From: Zunongwangia pacifica | GTDB taxonomy: Bacteria; Bacteroidota; Bacteroidia; Flavobacteriales; Flavobacteriaceae | DNA: 39,399 nucleotides | NCBI RefSeq assembly: GCF_023499215.1 | Contig: NZ_JAKHSK010000040.1 | Location: forward strand, 1 to 39,399 | Direction: 5' to 3' | Made by a program: the position numbers and the translations under genes | Shown here: positions 1 through 8,431 of the stretch, piece by piece | Layout of the letters: each line of letters begins with the position of its first letter | Numbering within the stretch: position 1 is the stretch's first letter | Notes under the pieces: model-generated | What the model was told of the DNA's origin: nothing | Databases searched by the model: none | What the model saw: only the letters and a program-made list of their open reading frames with translations

Positions 1-223
1 CCGGGCGTAACAGGAAACCTATGGCTTAAAACGATCAAAATGACACTAAATCCTGTAAGTACCAGTGAAGGAACATAGTAAAAAGCAGTTGCACTTTAGG
101 TCAATAACCAAAAGCCGATATATTGCATAGAGGCTAGGTTTACTATCTAACAAATATTACCTCCTAAAAACAGACTAATCCCCATATATACTTAATCGGC
201 AAAGAACCGGTTTAGTCAACAGT

Positions 224-275
224 GCGTTCATGTTAGGCCGTTCCGGCCACACGAACGCTTAGTTATTAGCGGTAG
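224..275 (-). repeat. Left-most cassette-end element (attC-like half site) with GC-rich hairpin
   Basis: A strong imperfect hairpin occupies 224-258 (outer arms GCGTTC/GAACGC, inner arms GGCCG/CGGCC, loop TTC) and runs into AACGCTTAGTTATTAGCGG. The AACGCTTA block is the same one seen beside most other cassette 3' ends in this window. The TTAGCGGTA at the end is complementary to TTACCGCTAAC on the other side of the cat gene (967-977), so it marks the 3' boundary of the cat cassette. The hairpin may also terminate cat transcription. Bases 1-223 hold no gene that I can recognise. Confidence 0.55.
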
Positions 276-278
276 TTT

Positions 279-938
279 TTATTTATTCATCCACTCTTTA
301 ATATTTTTTCCAAACTCTTCTATTTCATTAATCAATTTACAAGTATGATAACCATCAGCGACTGCGTGGTTTACAAATAAAGAAAGAGGAATGAAAAATT
401 GTTTTTCTTTTTGATAATATTTTCCAAAGCGTATAATTGGATATAAAAACGAGTTTTCGTGATAAGTATCTTGACTGAAACTTTCAAAACTTAGCCACGG
501 AATCGTTGAAACTGGGCAAAAGTTGGCAGGACGATTTTCTTTGGCTTTGATTTTCTTTATGTTTTTATATTTTTCAATGTCATTGATTATTTCTTGGTAA
601 AATTCTATGAAAGTTGGTTTGTATTCGCTCCATATATCAGAAAAAGTTTTGTCATCATCGTGAAAAATAGTGTACGAAGGATTTACATAATTCCAAAATC
701 CCAAATTTCCGTTTTCATTAAAACTCATTCTAAATTCTTCGTTTTGATTTACTATTTTCATTATAACGAATAGAAATGACGGATAAAATTTCAGGTTATT
801 ATTCTTGACTTCCGAATAAAAAGAAGTTATGTCTATATGGTGAGTTATGTTATATTTTGTTTTGATGTTCTCAAAGAAATAATCAAAATAAGGTTTTCTT
901 TTCCAATCTATAGAAACGGGCGTAAAAACTGCTTTCAT
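279..938 (-). CDS. cat: Type A chloramphenicol O-acetyltransferase (CAT)
   Basis: Transfers an acetyl group from acetyl-CoA to the 3-hydroxyl of chloramphenicol; the family is a cytoplasmic trimer. The C-terminal active-site block reads NHAVADGYH, keeping the catalytic His and the DGYH of the family; the usual first HH is NH here. The N-terminal VSIDWKRKPYFDYF matches the CAT opening (IDxxxWxRxxxFxxF). The frame stays open to 1013, but codons 1-25 there come from the repeat element, so I place the start at the ATG at 938, giving 219 residues, the normal CAT length. It is the first complete cassette of the array. Whether it confers resistance or acts on another hydroxylated substrate is not shown by sequence. 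Confidence 0.9.
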   Translation of the reverse strand: MKAVFTPVSIDWKRKPYFDYFFENIKTKYNITHHIDITSFYSEVKNNNLKFYPSFLFVIMKIVNQNEEFRMSFNENGNLGFWNYVNPSYTIFHDDDKTFSDIWSEYKPTFIEFYQEIINDIEKYKNIKKIKAKENRPANFCPVSTIPWLSFESFSQDTYHENSFLYPIIRFGKYYQKEKQFFIPLSLFVNHAVADGYHTCKLINEIEEFGKNIKEWMNK

Positions 939-968
939 TCTTTTTGTGAGACGATTTTGGTTAAAATT

Positions 969-1319
969 ACCGCTAACATAGATATAACACAACTCTTGTT
1001 TTGTGATATCCATTTTAGTTCAATTATAAAATTACCAAAATTCCCTAATATCCATTACGGTTTTCTTTAAAATAAAATCCTAACTCAGCTTTCCCGAGTA
1101 AGAAAAACGTAGTGCCCTTGGAAAGCTTTAGTGAGAATGTAGAAAATTACAGCTGATTTTTTTAATGTTTTTGAATTCTGAAAACTTCAGGGTTCGGTAT
1201 TGGGTTTTGCAAGAACACTCTAAAGTGAAAATCCCTGAATTTACAGGCAGGCAGGCGGAGGATTTTCAGAAAGAAGAGAACAAGCAATTACTTATAGTCA
1301 TTTTTGTGGTTAGTGTTTT
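969..1319 (-). repeat. Array repeat element, long variant, between cat and CDF cassettes
   Basis: Starts at ACCGCTAACATAG beside cat, followed by the inner hairpin ACACAACTCTTG, then the core ATAAAATTACCAAAATTCC and CCATTACGGTTTTC. A second block after about 1078 (CAGCTTTCCCGAGTAAG, then CCTTGGAAAGCTTTAGTG) recurs near 7857-7930. It ends at GTGGTTAGTGT (1306-1316), complementary to ACATTAACCAC at the 5' end of the CDF cassette (2138-2148). No gene is visible in it apart from the reading frame that extends cat upstream (codons MDITKQELC). Confidence 0.65.
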
Positions 1320-1324
1320 TTAAT

Positions 1325-2119
1325 TTATTTACTCAATTTTAATATTCTAAATGCTCCTTGAATTACCAATACAAAAACGATTGTTCCGATAATCAAATCA
1401 GGTTTGCTTGAACTCAACCAATTTACCAAAAGTCCAGCTGTAATTACTCCTAAATTGATAATCACATCATTTGAAGTGAAAATCATACTTGCTTTCATAT
1501 GAGCCTCTTCCTTACTTTTTGACTTTTGTAAAATGTAAAGACAAATTCCGTTTGCAATAAGTGCGAAAACCGAAACGATAATCATTGTCGAAAAGTTGGG
1601 TAGTTTCTCGTCTCCAAAAAATCTTCTTAAAACTTCTACAAATCCGATAATCGCAAGTGTTATCTGAAAATATCCAGCAAGTCTGGCAATCCGTTTTTTC
1701 TTTATTACTGTTCCGCCAACCGCAAACAAGCTAATTCCGTAAACAAAACTGTCAGCAAGCATATCTAAACTGTCGGCAACAAGTCCCATTGATTTTGAGA
1801 GTATTCCTGTTGTCATTTCTATTATGAAAAAAGCAAAATTGATGACAAGTACAAACCAAAGTAGTTTTTTCTGATTTGCATTTTCTTTAAAATCTATTTG
1901 ATCAGTTTTTTCGGTCGAGATTTTTTTTCCACCTAAATTTAGTTCAAGAACTGATTTTTCAATTTGGTCAGTTTCTCCGATGTGAAAAACAGTCAGTTTT
2001 CGGTTGGGAATGTCAAAGTCCAAATTCGCAATATTTGAAATTCCGTCCAATTTCATTCGAATTAGATTTTCCTCTGAAGGACAGTCCATTTTAGTAATTT
2101 CAAAAATTGTTTTATTCAT
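1325..2119 (-). CDS. Cation diffusion facilitator-like transporter with N-terminal HMA-like domain
   Basis: 264 residues. Residues about 1-70 look like a heavy-metal-associated (HMA) fold (KMDCPSEENLIRMKLDG) but keep only one Cys of the usual CxxC. From residue about 85 there are five to six hydrophobic helices. TM2 carries VADSLDMLADS, matching the acidic metal-site helix of CDF (cation efflux) proteins, and TM5 carries TSNDVIINLG. The long cytoplasmic C-terminal domain of classical CDFs is absent. Probable role is divalent metal export from the cytoplasm; the metal cannot be named. It is a lone gene in its cassette, bounded by GTGGTTAGTGT and ACATTAACCAC. Confidence 0.75.
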   Translation of the reverse strand: MNKTIFEITKMDCPSEENLIRMKLDGISNIANLDFDIPNRKLTVFHIGETDQIEKSVLELNLGGKKISTEKTDQIDFKENANQKKLLWFVLVINFAFFIIEMTTGILSKSMGLVADSLDMLADSFVYGISLFAVGGTVIKKKRIARLAGYFQITLAIIGFVEVLRRFFGDEKLPNFSTMIIVSVFALIANGICLYILQKSKSKEEAHMKASMIFTSNDVIINLGVITAGLLVNWLSSSKPDLIIGTIVFVLVIQGAFRILKLSK

Positions 2120-2137
2120 TTAGTTTCTTGTTTTTTT

Positions 2138-2290
2138 ACATTAACCACAACGTAGCTCTAACACAACTCTTCTTGTGTTATATCCATTTTAGTTCAATTA
2201 TAAAATTACCAAAATTCCTCAATTTCCATTACGGTTTTCTTTAAAACACATCCTAACCTGGGTTTTCCCGAACCGGAAAAATGAATTTTT
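2138..2290 (-). repeat. Array repeat element 5' of the CDF cassette
   Basis: Begins ACATTAACCACAACGTAGC, then the inner hairpin ACACAACTCTTCTTGTGT, then the shared core TTTTAGTTCAATTATAAAA, CCATTACGGTTTTC, and the tail CCTAACCTGGGTTTTCCCG also seen near 1078. It lacks the AACGCTTACCGG end, so this copy is probably broken on its right side, where ordinary chromosomal genes follow. Confidence 0.6.
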
Positions 2291-2327
2291 TCAGGAAACA
2301 ACGCGCTAGGGTGAAGCTCATAAAAAG

Positions 2328-2422
2328 AGGCTGCCTAAAAAGATATTCTGTATTTAACTGTTGGTCTGGGCCGATACTTATCTCGCCAGTTTCACAGTTT
2401 TAGGATACTTTTTAGACAGCCT
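2328..2422. mobile_element. MITE-like 95-bp element with 15-bp terminal inverted repeats
   Basis: AGGCTGCCTAAAAAG at 2328-2342 is inverted at 2408-2422 (CTTTTTAGACAGCCT), 14 of 15 positions matching. The interior is about 65 bp and non-coding. The ends resemble terminal repeats of insertion sequences, but no transposase and no clear target duplication are present. It could instead serve as a stem-loop terminator. It sits exactly between the left cassette fragment and the SDR/HxlR block. Confidence 0.5.
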
Positions 2423-2480
2423 GCTAATTACTATTTTGGCCTTGTTGGTGATTGGTTTTAACAACAAGGGAATGGCTTAA

Positions 2481-3227
2481 TTAATTTCTTCCGGCCATTA
2501 CTCCGCCATCAATATCCCAAATGGCGCCGGTTACCCAAGCGGCTTTTTCTGAGAGTAAAAACAGAATGGTATTCGCGATATCTGTGGGTTCTCCATTTCT
2601 TCCAATGGGATGAAATCCATTAAAATCTTTCAATGCTTCTTCGGCTTCTTCTTTTCCTCCAAATACTCCGTGATACACCGGGGTGTTTACCACGGCCGGT
2701 GATACGGCATTTACGCGAATATTAGCTTCGGCTAACTCCATCGCTAAGTGTTGGGTTAAGGAATGTAAGCCTGCTTTTTGCATCGAGTAGGCTGATGATG
2801 GTGTGGCTTTTATGGCTTGTTTTGCCCACATCGAGCCTACATTTACGATCGATCCGCCCTTGGTGCTTTTCATTTTTTTAGCGGCACTTTGAGTGATAAA
2901 AAAGAAACCTCTGTTTAAATCTAAATACGAATCGTAGTCTTCAACCGTGTGTTCCAAAAATGGTTTGGGCCCAAAAATACCGGCTGCATTCACCAAATAA
3001 TCTAAGCGTTCTAATGATTCTATTTCTGAAATCAATGCATTTACCTCTGCCATATCAGAGATGTTTACAGAATGCTTCCTTAAATGATCGGCATCCGGCA
3101 CTTTGTCTACACTTCTACCTACCGTATGCACGATGGCTCCGCTTTCTAATAATGCTTTGGTGGTTGCTTTTCCAATACCGCTGGTGCCTCCAATAATGAG
3201 GGCTACTTTGTTTTCGAATTCTTTCAT
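2481..3227 (-). CDS. Short-chain dehydrogenase/reductase (SDR family)
   Basis: 248 residues, the normal classical-SDR length. The NAD(P)-binding glycine motif is [10 protein letters not shown] (residues about 12-21), followed by the structural VNAAG, the catalytic Ser in VNVGSMW, and the YxxxK pair in [13 protein letters not shown] after beta-2 suggests preference for NADP(H). The C-terminus IDGGV is typical. The substrate is unknown. It is divergent from an hxlR-type regulator with 103 bp between them, an arrangement that usually means the regulator controls the reductase, often in response to electrophiles or quinones. Confidence 0.9.
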   Translation of the reverse strand: MKEFENKVALIIGGTSGIGKATTKALLESGAIVHTVGRSVDKVPDADHLRKHSVNISDMAEVNALISEIESLERLDYLVNAAGIFGPKPFLEHTVEDYDSYLDLNRGFFFITQSAAKKMKSTKGGSIVNVGSMWAKQAIKATPSSAYSMQKAGLHSLTQHLAMELAEANIRVNAVSPAVVNTPVYHGVFGGKEEAEEALKDFNGFHPIGRNGEPTDIANTILFLLSEKAAWVTGAIWDIDGGVMAGRN

Positions 3228-3241
3228 TTTGACTTTTTTTT

Positions 3242-3290
3242 AAACTATACTTTTTATAGTTTCTAAAGTAAGTATTGTTATTTATATTTG
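3242..3290 (+). promoter_or_regulatory. Divergent SDR/HxlR control region: palindromic operator and -7 box
   Basis: AAACTATA (3242-3249) and TATAGTTT (3255-3262) form a perfect 8-bp inverted repeat with a 5-bp spacer. TATATTTG at 3283-3290 fits the Bacteroidota -7 consensus TAnnTTTG for the plus-strand regulator, so the palindrome falls in its -33 zone and just upstream of the SDR gene. HxlR-family dimers bind such short palindromes; its use as an operator is inferred. Confidence 0.55.
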
Positions 3291-3330
3291 CAATAACGGT
3301 CAAAAATGATAGTTTAAATTTTAGATAGCG

Positions 3331-3666
3331 ATGTATACATTTAAAGGAAGGGAATACCCGTGTTGTACCAGCTTAACAATGGGAATAATAGGCGGAAAAT
3401 GGAAGACAGTAATTTTATTTTATTTAGCGAACGGAAAATTGCGCTACAACGAATTAAGGAAGGAAATGCCTACGGTTACTGAACGCACGTTAAGTTTACA
3501 GTTAAAAACCTTAGAAGAGGATGGCATCATTAAAAGGAAGGTGTATACGTCTAAACCTCCTTTAAAGGTGGAATACTCGTTGACGGATTTTGGAAAAACC
3601 CTAATCCCAATCGTACAATCTATCGCAGATTGGGGAAATTACGTGGTTGAAAATCATTCAAAATAG
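3331..3666 (+). CDS. HxlR-family winged-helix transcriptional regulator
   Basis: 111 residues. MGIIGGKWKTVILFYL is the HxlR signature helix, and LRYNELRKEMPTVTERTLSLQLKTLEEDGII is the helix-turn-helix with wing PLKVEYSLTDFGKTL. C15 and the Cys in CCTSLTMG sit where thiol-sensing members carry their redox cysteine. It is transcribed away from the SDR gene and probably represses both genes through the palindrome at 3242-3262. Confidence 0.9.
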   Translation: MYTFKGREYPCCTSLTMGIIGGKWKTVILFYLANGKLRYNELRKEMPTVTERTLSLQLKTLEEDGIIKRKVYTSKPPLKVEYSLTDFGKTLIPIVQSIADWGNYVVENHSK

Positions 3667-3758
3667 TTTTTTGGCGTGTTGCGGTATTTGCACTGCTGAA
3701 TTACGGAGAGGAAAGTTTGGTAATTTTGGGCAAAGAAAAGTGGTAATCAACGATATCA

Positions 3759-3923
3759 AGCTTTTTGCTGAAATTCATCACCGAAAAAATTGATGCTTAT
3801 ATTACAAAAGATATAAAGTCTTTTAAAAAGATGATTGACCCTTTAAAAGAGGAATTTAATTTAAAGTTTGAAGTGATTGATTTAACAACTCCATTAAATT
3901 CGAAATTAGGAGGCTTGTTTTAA
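3759..3923 (+). pseudogene. Remnant of an unidentified gene (C-terminal 54 codons)
   Basis: The 315-bp gap between hxlR and the GT39 gene contains a plus-strand frame with good coding character (ITEKIDAYITKDIKSFKK through LNSKLGGLF, stop TAA at 3921) but no plausible start: the frame closes at a TAA just upstream, and the only ATG leaves about 30 codons. I do not recognise the family. It reads like the tail of a degraded gene. Confidence 0.35.
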
Positions 3924-3981
3924 TTGTCCCCAAGCGAAAAATCCGAGCTAAACGCATTAAATCTACAGCATTCGTGGTTTT

Positions 3982-5511
3982 TCATTCGTAGCGATCGCCT
4001 TTCGCCTCCTTGATTTCAGATTTTATTCTTGCAGTAACGTCTATTTTTGCTCCGATAAACGCAAAGATTAAGGTTCTAAATTCCCTGGCGTACGGATTGG
4101 TGATTGAATCGGCTACCACAGCGGTATCAAAATAGGGACTGGTTTCTGCAAGTTCGTCGTCTTTTTCCCTGTAGTTTTTAATCCGAATCAGATTAACGTA
4201 TGGCGTCTCCAGGTCAAACCAATTCACATAATCGGCATTAAAAGAAACGGCTTTAATATCCTGCTTTGTATAATAATTAATGGCTCCGGCTTGCCCGTAA
4301 TTGTCACAAAGCACCAGGGTTTGGTGGGGATTGGGTAAGGTGATATAGACCGAATCTACTTTTCTTGCAAGTTCTTTCCATCCCAACATATCGGCATAAT
4401 CCTGCGGAAGGGAATGGTCTTTTCCATCTTCCCAGCGGAGCAAACCAAGCTCTTTATAGGCATCTGAATGGTTTACAATCCACTCCGGACTTTTATTGGG
4501 AAAAGCGATTTGATATGTTGGAATAAAAATCAATAGCGGAATGGCGATGACTACTGGTTTTAAATAGCGTTTCCACCCGGCTTTTAAAACATCGGCCAAA
4601 AATACCGAACCAAAGGCAATATAAATAGGATAAAGTCCTATGGCATAGTAATCTTTTGCCCTAAAGTACATAAAGACGATTAGCGTAAAAAAGAACGCCC
4701 AGAAAAAGGATTGGTAGTTTTTAAAAGGTCGATAAAATAACAACGCACATAAGCCTGCAATAATCACTGGTAAAGCGCCAATAAAAAATAGGACTTGTGA
4801 TTGCAGAAACTCGATTCTATCGACATTGACTAATTGCGTTGCTGATAGTTCTTCCATATGGCGAATCACCGGAAAATTATGGGTGTATTGCCATATAAGA
4901 TTGGGCAGCATAATCGCCAAGGCCAGCAATATTGCCCGGTATAATTCTTTCTTAAAAAGTATGTTACGTTGATTGGTGATAAGAATGGCGGGAATTAAGC
5001 CGATGATGAGAAAAAGAATGTTGTATTTATTGAGAAAGCCAATAGCGAAAACCAAGGCCAGCAAATACAAATATTTAGACTTTTTGGTATTGAAATAGGT
5101 AATGAGAAAAAAATACGCCGTTGCCCAGCAGAGCACATCTAGGGAGTTGGGCTGGTATAGGGTGTTTAATCTTAAAAGTGAGGAAAACAACACACAGGTT
5201 GCGCCCAAAATCAGGGCAAAAAGGTTTCCTTTTAATCGTTCTATGGTTTTCCAAACGACGAGGATGGTCAAACTACCAAAAAGGGCGGGAAAAAACTTGA
5301 CCCAAAAAACGGAATTCCCCAGTAAGTAAATGATACTGGAAATCCAGGAAGAAACGGGCGGCACCGATAAATATCCCCAGGCTAAATGATGGGCTTGATC
5401 CAGGTAAAGGTATTCGTCCCGTTGCAATTCATATTCGGGACTTATTAAATGGTATTGAAGTATAAATTTTAAAAGTATAAATCCGATTAAAATCCACCAC
5501 TTATTTTTCAT
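3982..5511 (-). CDS. GT39/ArnT-like membrane glycosyltransferase
   Basis: 509 residues with about ten hydrophobic helices in the first 340 residues and a soluble C-terminal domain. ELQRDEYLYLDQA in the first periplasmic loop holds the Asp-Glu pair typical of GT-C enzymes of the dolichyl-phosphate-mannose mannosyltransferase (PMT, GT39) type. Such enzymes move a sugar from a polyprenyl-phosphate carrier to lipid or protein on the outer face of the inner membrane. The acceptor is unknown. The gene stands alone, outside the cassette repeats. Confidence 0.8.
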   Translation of the reverse strand: MKNKWWILIGFILLKFILQYHLISPEYELQRDEYLYLDQAHHLAWGYLSVPPVSSWISSIIYLLGNSVFWVKFFPALFGSLTILVVWKTIERLKGNLFALILGATCVLFSSLLRLNTLYQPNSLDVLCWATAYFFLITYFNTKKSKYLYLLALVFAIGFLNKYNILFLIIGLIPAILITNQRNILFKKELYRAILLALAIMLPNLIWQYTHNFPVIRHMEELSATQLVNVDRIEFLQSQVLFFIGALPVIIAGLCALLFYRPFKNYQSFFWAFFFTLIVFMYFRAKDYYAIGLYPIYIAFGSVFLADVLKAGWKRYLKPVVIAIPLLIFIPTYQIAFPNKSPEWIVNHSDAYKELGLLRWEDGKDHSLPQDYADMLGWKELARKVDSVYITLPNPHQTLVLCDNYGQAGAINYYTKQDIKAVSFNADYVNWFDLETPYVNLIRIKNYREKDDELAETSPYFDTAVVADSITNPYAREFRTLIFAFIGAKIDVTARIKSEIKEAKGDRYE

Positions 5512-5630
5512 CGATGTTGGAATGCTTGTTTAGAATGAATGCTAAAATCATTATATTCATACCTGTTATCATAAGAACTCTTTGCAATCAAAAGTAATAG
5601 GATTGCAATGTGCTTGAGCATTAGTGCTTG

Positions 5631-6284
5631 TTATAATCCCTCAATTTTTACAATCCAACTATTAAATCTTGGTGATTTACGTCTAATGTTATTAATACCA
5701 ATAGTTTCAGCTAAAATTGAACCATAAACAATTTTATTATAACCTTCTATTAACTTTATCAAACGCTTTGAAGGCGCTGTGTTAGGATTATCGTTAATTA
5801 GTTCTGGATTATCATATTGATTTAAAATATTCTCCAATTCATTTTTATCCTTGAATTCCTTTACTTCAAATGTATTTTCAAATGATTGTATGTTATTAAA
5901 CAATAGACCTTCAAACTCGTGAAGCTGTATATAAGGAATGAATCTGTTTCTTAAAACTGAATCCACATCAGCTAACATTTTTTGTTCTAAAAAATCCATT
6001 CTTTGAGATTTGTCAACAATCGTTTTAGACTCTTGCCAACCTGGGTAGTTAAATCTATCAGGAATACCATAGTAGTCAATTAACGTAGTGACAAAAGAAT
6101 CACCCTCTCTTAAGTGGTTTTCTATTTGTGTTTTTAATACTGTCCACGGAACAATTCCTCCTCCTGATTTCTTAATAAGAGGTATTTGGATGTAAATATC
6201 TTTAGATAAAAAATGAGGCTGTAAAACATCTCTAACAAATTCCTGTTCTGTTGGCCCCTCACAAACGATTACTAATCTCTTCAT
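5631..6284 (-). CDS. DUF4276 TOPRIM-like protein, partner of the upstream ATPase
   Basis: 217 residues. It opens KRLVIVCEGPTEQEFV, the EGxTE block that marks TOPRIM-type nuclease folds in DUF4276; later acidic points are VTTLIDYYGIP and LHEFEGLLF. It lies 5 bp downstream of an AAA ATPase gene and is clearly co-transcribed with it. By analogy with OLD, Gabija and PARIS systems, where an ATPase and a TOPRIM effector act together, this pair is a plausible anti-phage module, but the function is inferred. Confidence 0.75.
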   Translation of the reverse strand: MKRLVIVCEGPTEQEFVRDVLQPHFLSKDIYIQIPLIKKSGGGIVPWTVLKTQIENHLREGDSFVTTLIDYYGIPDRFNYPGWQESKTIVDKSQRMDFLEQKMLADVDSVLRNRFIPYIQLHEFEGLLFNNIQSFENTFEVKEFKDKNELENILNQYDNPELINDNPNTAPSKRLIKLIEGYNKIVYGSILAETIGINNIRRKSPRFNSWIVKIEGL

Positions 6285-6289
6285 TATAA

Positions 6290-7354
6290 TTATCTGTTAG
6301 GCTGTCCTCCAGTTAAAATATTCCTCTGCCATAAGTCTCCTACACTATAAACATCTAACCATTCTTTCAAATTATCATCATCTAGTCTGTTGAAATGACT
6401 TTCTCCATCTTTTAAGTCAACAGTTACTATATCTTCAGGCAGAAAATGATTTACCAAATCTGCTGACTGTGTAGCTACAATGACTTGGACATTTTTTGCA
6501 GCAATACTTTTAATCATTCCTGCTAATTTGGAAATTGCAAATGGATGCAATCCTAATTCCGGCTCATCGATTATAATACTAGATGGTAATTCTGGTTGCA
6601 TAAATAATACTGTCAAAGCAATGAAGCGAATTGTACCATCAGATAGGTCTGATGCACCATAAACTGTTGAACTGTATTTACTGCGCCATTGTAGTCTAAT
6701 AAAACCTTCTTTATTTGGTTGAAAGAAAAAGTCCGAAAAGTATGGTGCTATACTTTGAATTGTTTGAACAATTCTATTGTAAACGACTTTGTGATTTTCG
6801 TGAATAAAATATAAGAATGCGCTTAAATTACTTCCTTCTTCATAAAGATAATATTGGTCATTAACAATATTACTCATCTGCGAAAAAGGTGAGTTTTTAC
6901 TCGTATCGTGAAAATGATATTTTCTAAAGCTGTTTAAATGATTTATTACATATTTAGCTCTGTAGTTGTCTGTAGATTTAATTCTTGCCTCTGTTCCAAA
7001 ACTTGAAATATCTCTGCCTTCATTTCCTCTGTATATGAGATATTCATTAGCAAAAATGAAATTTTCATCCCCTAATTTTAATGTCGCTTTGTAACCGTTG
7101 ATACCATTCCCAAAACTGGTTTCAAATTGAATTATTTCTGTGTTTTCAGAACCTTTATGCAACATTTTTTCAGTTCCACCTCGAAGAGCTATATATTCCT
7201 GAAGCCTTCTATCTTGAAGTGCATTTAAAAATTCAAAAAATGAAATAAAATTACTCTTGCCAGAGCCATTAGCGCCTATAAGAACGTTAATAGCCCCAAT
7301 ATCAAGATGAATATCTTTGATTGATTTATAACCTTTTATTTTTATATAGTCCAT
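6290..7354 (-). CDS. AAA ATPase of OLD/SMC type (AAA_21-like)
   Basis: 354 residues. Walker A GANGSGKS is at about residues 28-35 after the typical IKGYKSIKD strand, the ABC-type signature is ASDLSDGTIRF, Walker B is IIIDEPELGLHP, and the switch region is VIVATQSADLVNHF. It has the single-domain architecture of ATPases paired with TOPRIM partners. Its stop is 5 bp from the start of the DUF4276 gene. Probable role: nucleotide-driven sensor or DNA-binding subunit of a two-gene defence module. Confidence 0.85.
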   Translation of the reverse strand: MDYIKIKGYKSIKDIHLDIGAINVLIGANGSGKSNFISFFEFLNALQDRRLQEYIALRGGTEKMLHKGSENTEIIQFETSFGNGINGYKATLKLGDENFIFANEYLIYRGNEGRDISSFGTEARIKSTDNYRAKYVINHLNSFRKYHFHDTSKNSPFSQMSNIVNDQYYLYEEGSNLSAFLYFIHENHKVVYNRIVQTIQSIAPYFSDFFFQPNKEGFIRLQWRSKYSSTVYGASDLSDGTIRFIALTVLFMQPELPSSIIIDEPELGLHPFAISKLAGMIKSIAAKNVQVIVATQSADLVNHFLPEDIVTVDLKDGESHFNRLDDDNLKEWLDVYSVGDLWQRNILTGGQPNR

Positions 7355-7390
7355 ATGTTATTATCCTGCAATGTCACTAGTTTATCCTTC

Positions 7391-7583
7391 TTACTTGTTA
7401 GAGACAATAAATTACTTTACATCGATATCTAAAATACCCTATACCTCTATCAAAATTTCTAGTCTAGGCTTTTGTAGATTTTTAGTAATAAGCATTTACC
7501 ATATTGTAGCTCTCTCTAATTTTTTCTGCTAACCAAATCTGTTTAATTCCTTTCTACTCCAAAACTTCCTTAATTCGGTTCAT
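7391..7583 (-). pseudogene. Decayed XRE-family helix-turn-helix regulator
   Basis: Read from ATG at 7583, the frame gives MNRIKEVLE-stop-KGIKQIWLAEKI and then SYNMVNAYY-stop. After a +1 shift it resumes PRLEILIEV-stop-GILDIDVK-stop-FIVSNK. Together these align with the usual small flavobacterial XRE protein (start, Q/K-x-W-LAEK helix, YNMVN, P-x-LE-I, DVKELIV). At least three extra stops and one frameshift make it non-functional. It lies in the 600-bp stretch between the ATPase and GNAT genes, where no intact gene is visible. Confidence 0.65.
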
Positions 7584-7856
7584 TTCTAATGTTGTTGTTT
7601 CCACTTCACTAAGTTACATTTACATCTTAAAATATTATGTATAGAGACAATTTTTTTCAGGTAGTGAGGAAGTGAAAACTCTTTTGGTTTTTCAGAGTTG
7701 ATTTGAGCTTCCTCAAAACCAACTGCGCTTTTACGTAGGTCGCCCCATTTTTAAGCTTTTTGCTAAAATACTTATAATGCACTATACTCCTTATATATCT
7801 AACAAAAGATTTACAATTTTTATTATGGTCTGCCTAAAATAAAAACTTAACCTCAG

Positions 7857-7930
7857 CTCTTCCCAAACAGGAAAAATGTAGTTCTCTTGGAAAGCTTCAG
7901 TGAAAAAGTTCACTACCATTGATAGATTCT
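7857..7930 (-). repeat. Fragment of array repeat element
   Basis: The stretch with CCTCAGCTCTTCCC, then CTCTTGGAAAGCTTCAGTG, repeats, with scattered changes, the tail of the element at about 1080-1135. The palindromic outer part is missing. It marks the left boundary of the main cassette array. Confidence 0.5.
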
Positions 7931-7966
7931 GTTTCAAATCAGATGTATTCAAGGCTTAGCGGAGTT

Positions 7967-8431
7967 TTAGACAGGAGTTTTATTCTTTTTACAAAGTAGT
8001 AGTACTTTTTTTTCGTATCTGTTATTAGAATTACACCATTCTAGTTTTTTTGCTACTTGTTCAGGAGGGGTAGTATCCAGCGCGTTATTAAATCCGAATT
8101 TCGCATAAAAACCCAACAGGTTTTCAAAAGGCAAACACCACATACAGGTGGATGCTTCAAATGGGTTTTCTTCGCACAAAGTTCTTACAATATTTTCAGC
8201 GACGCCCAAGCCTCTATAATTTGGAAATACGTAAATCCCACCAAGTTCTATATGGTTATCGTTAATTTTTACCAACCGCCCAAGTCCGGCGTTTTCATCT
8301 CCTATTTTAGCTATCACAATATACTCGCTTTCATCATTGGATTTTGTAAAATCAACCTCCTCATATTTTGTGTTTATCCAATCGATCTCATTTTTTTCAG
8401 CTTGTTTTATGGTTATTGCTTTCATCTTCAT
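7967..8431 (-). CDS. GNAT-family N-acetyltransferase
   Basis: 154 residues. The acetyl-CoA site is GIYVFPNYRGLGVAENIVRTL (Q/RxxGxG/A form RGLGVA), after the beta-4 strand IELGGIYV, and FYAKFGF closes the fold. The substrate is unknown. The start lies inside the 3' end of the upstream gene (overlap 8397-8431), so the two are translationally coupled and share one cassette. Confidence 0.85.
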   Translation of the reverse strand: MKMKAITIKQAEKNEIDWINTKYEEVDFTKSNDESEYIVIAKIGDENAGLGRLVKINDNHIELGGIYVFPNYRGLGVAENIVRTLCEENPFEASTCMWCLPFENLLGFYAKFGFNNALDTTPPEQVAKKLEWCNSNNRYEKKVLLLCKKNKTPV

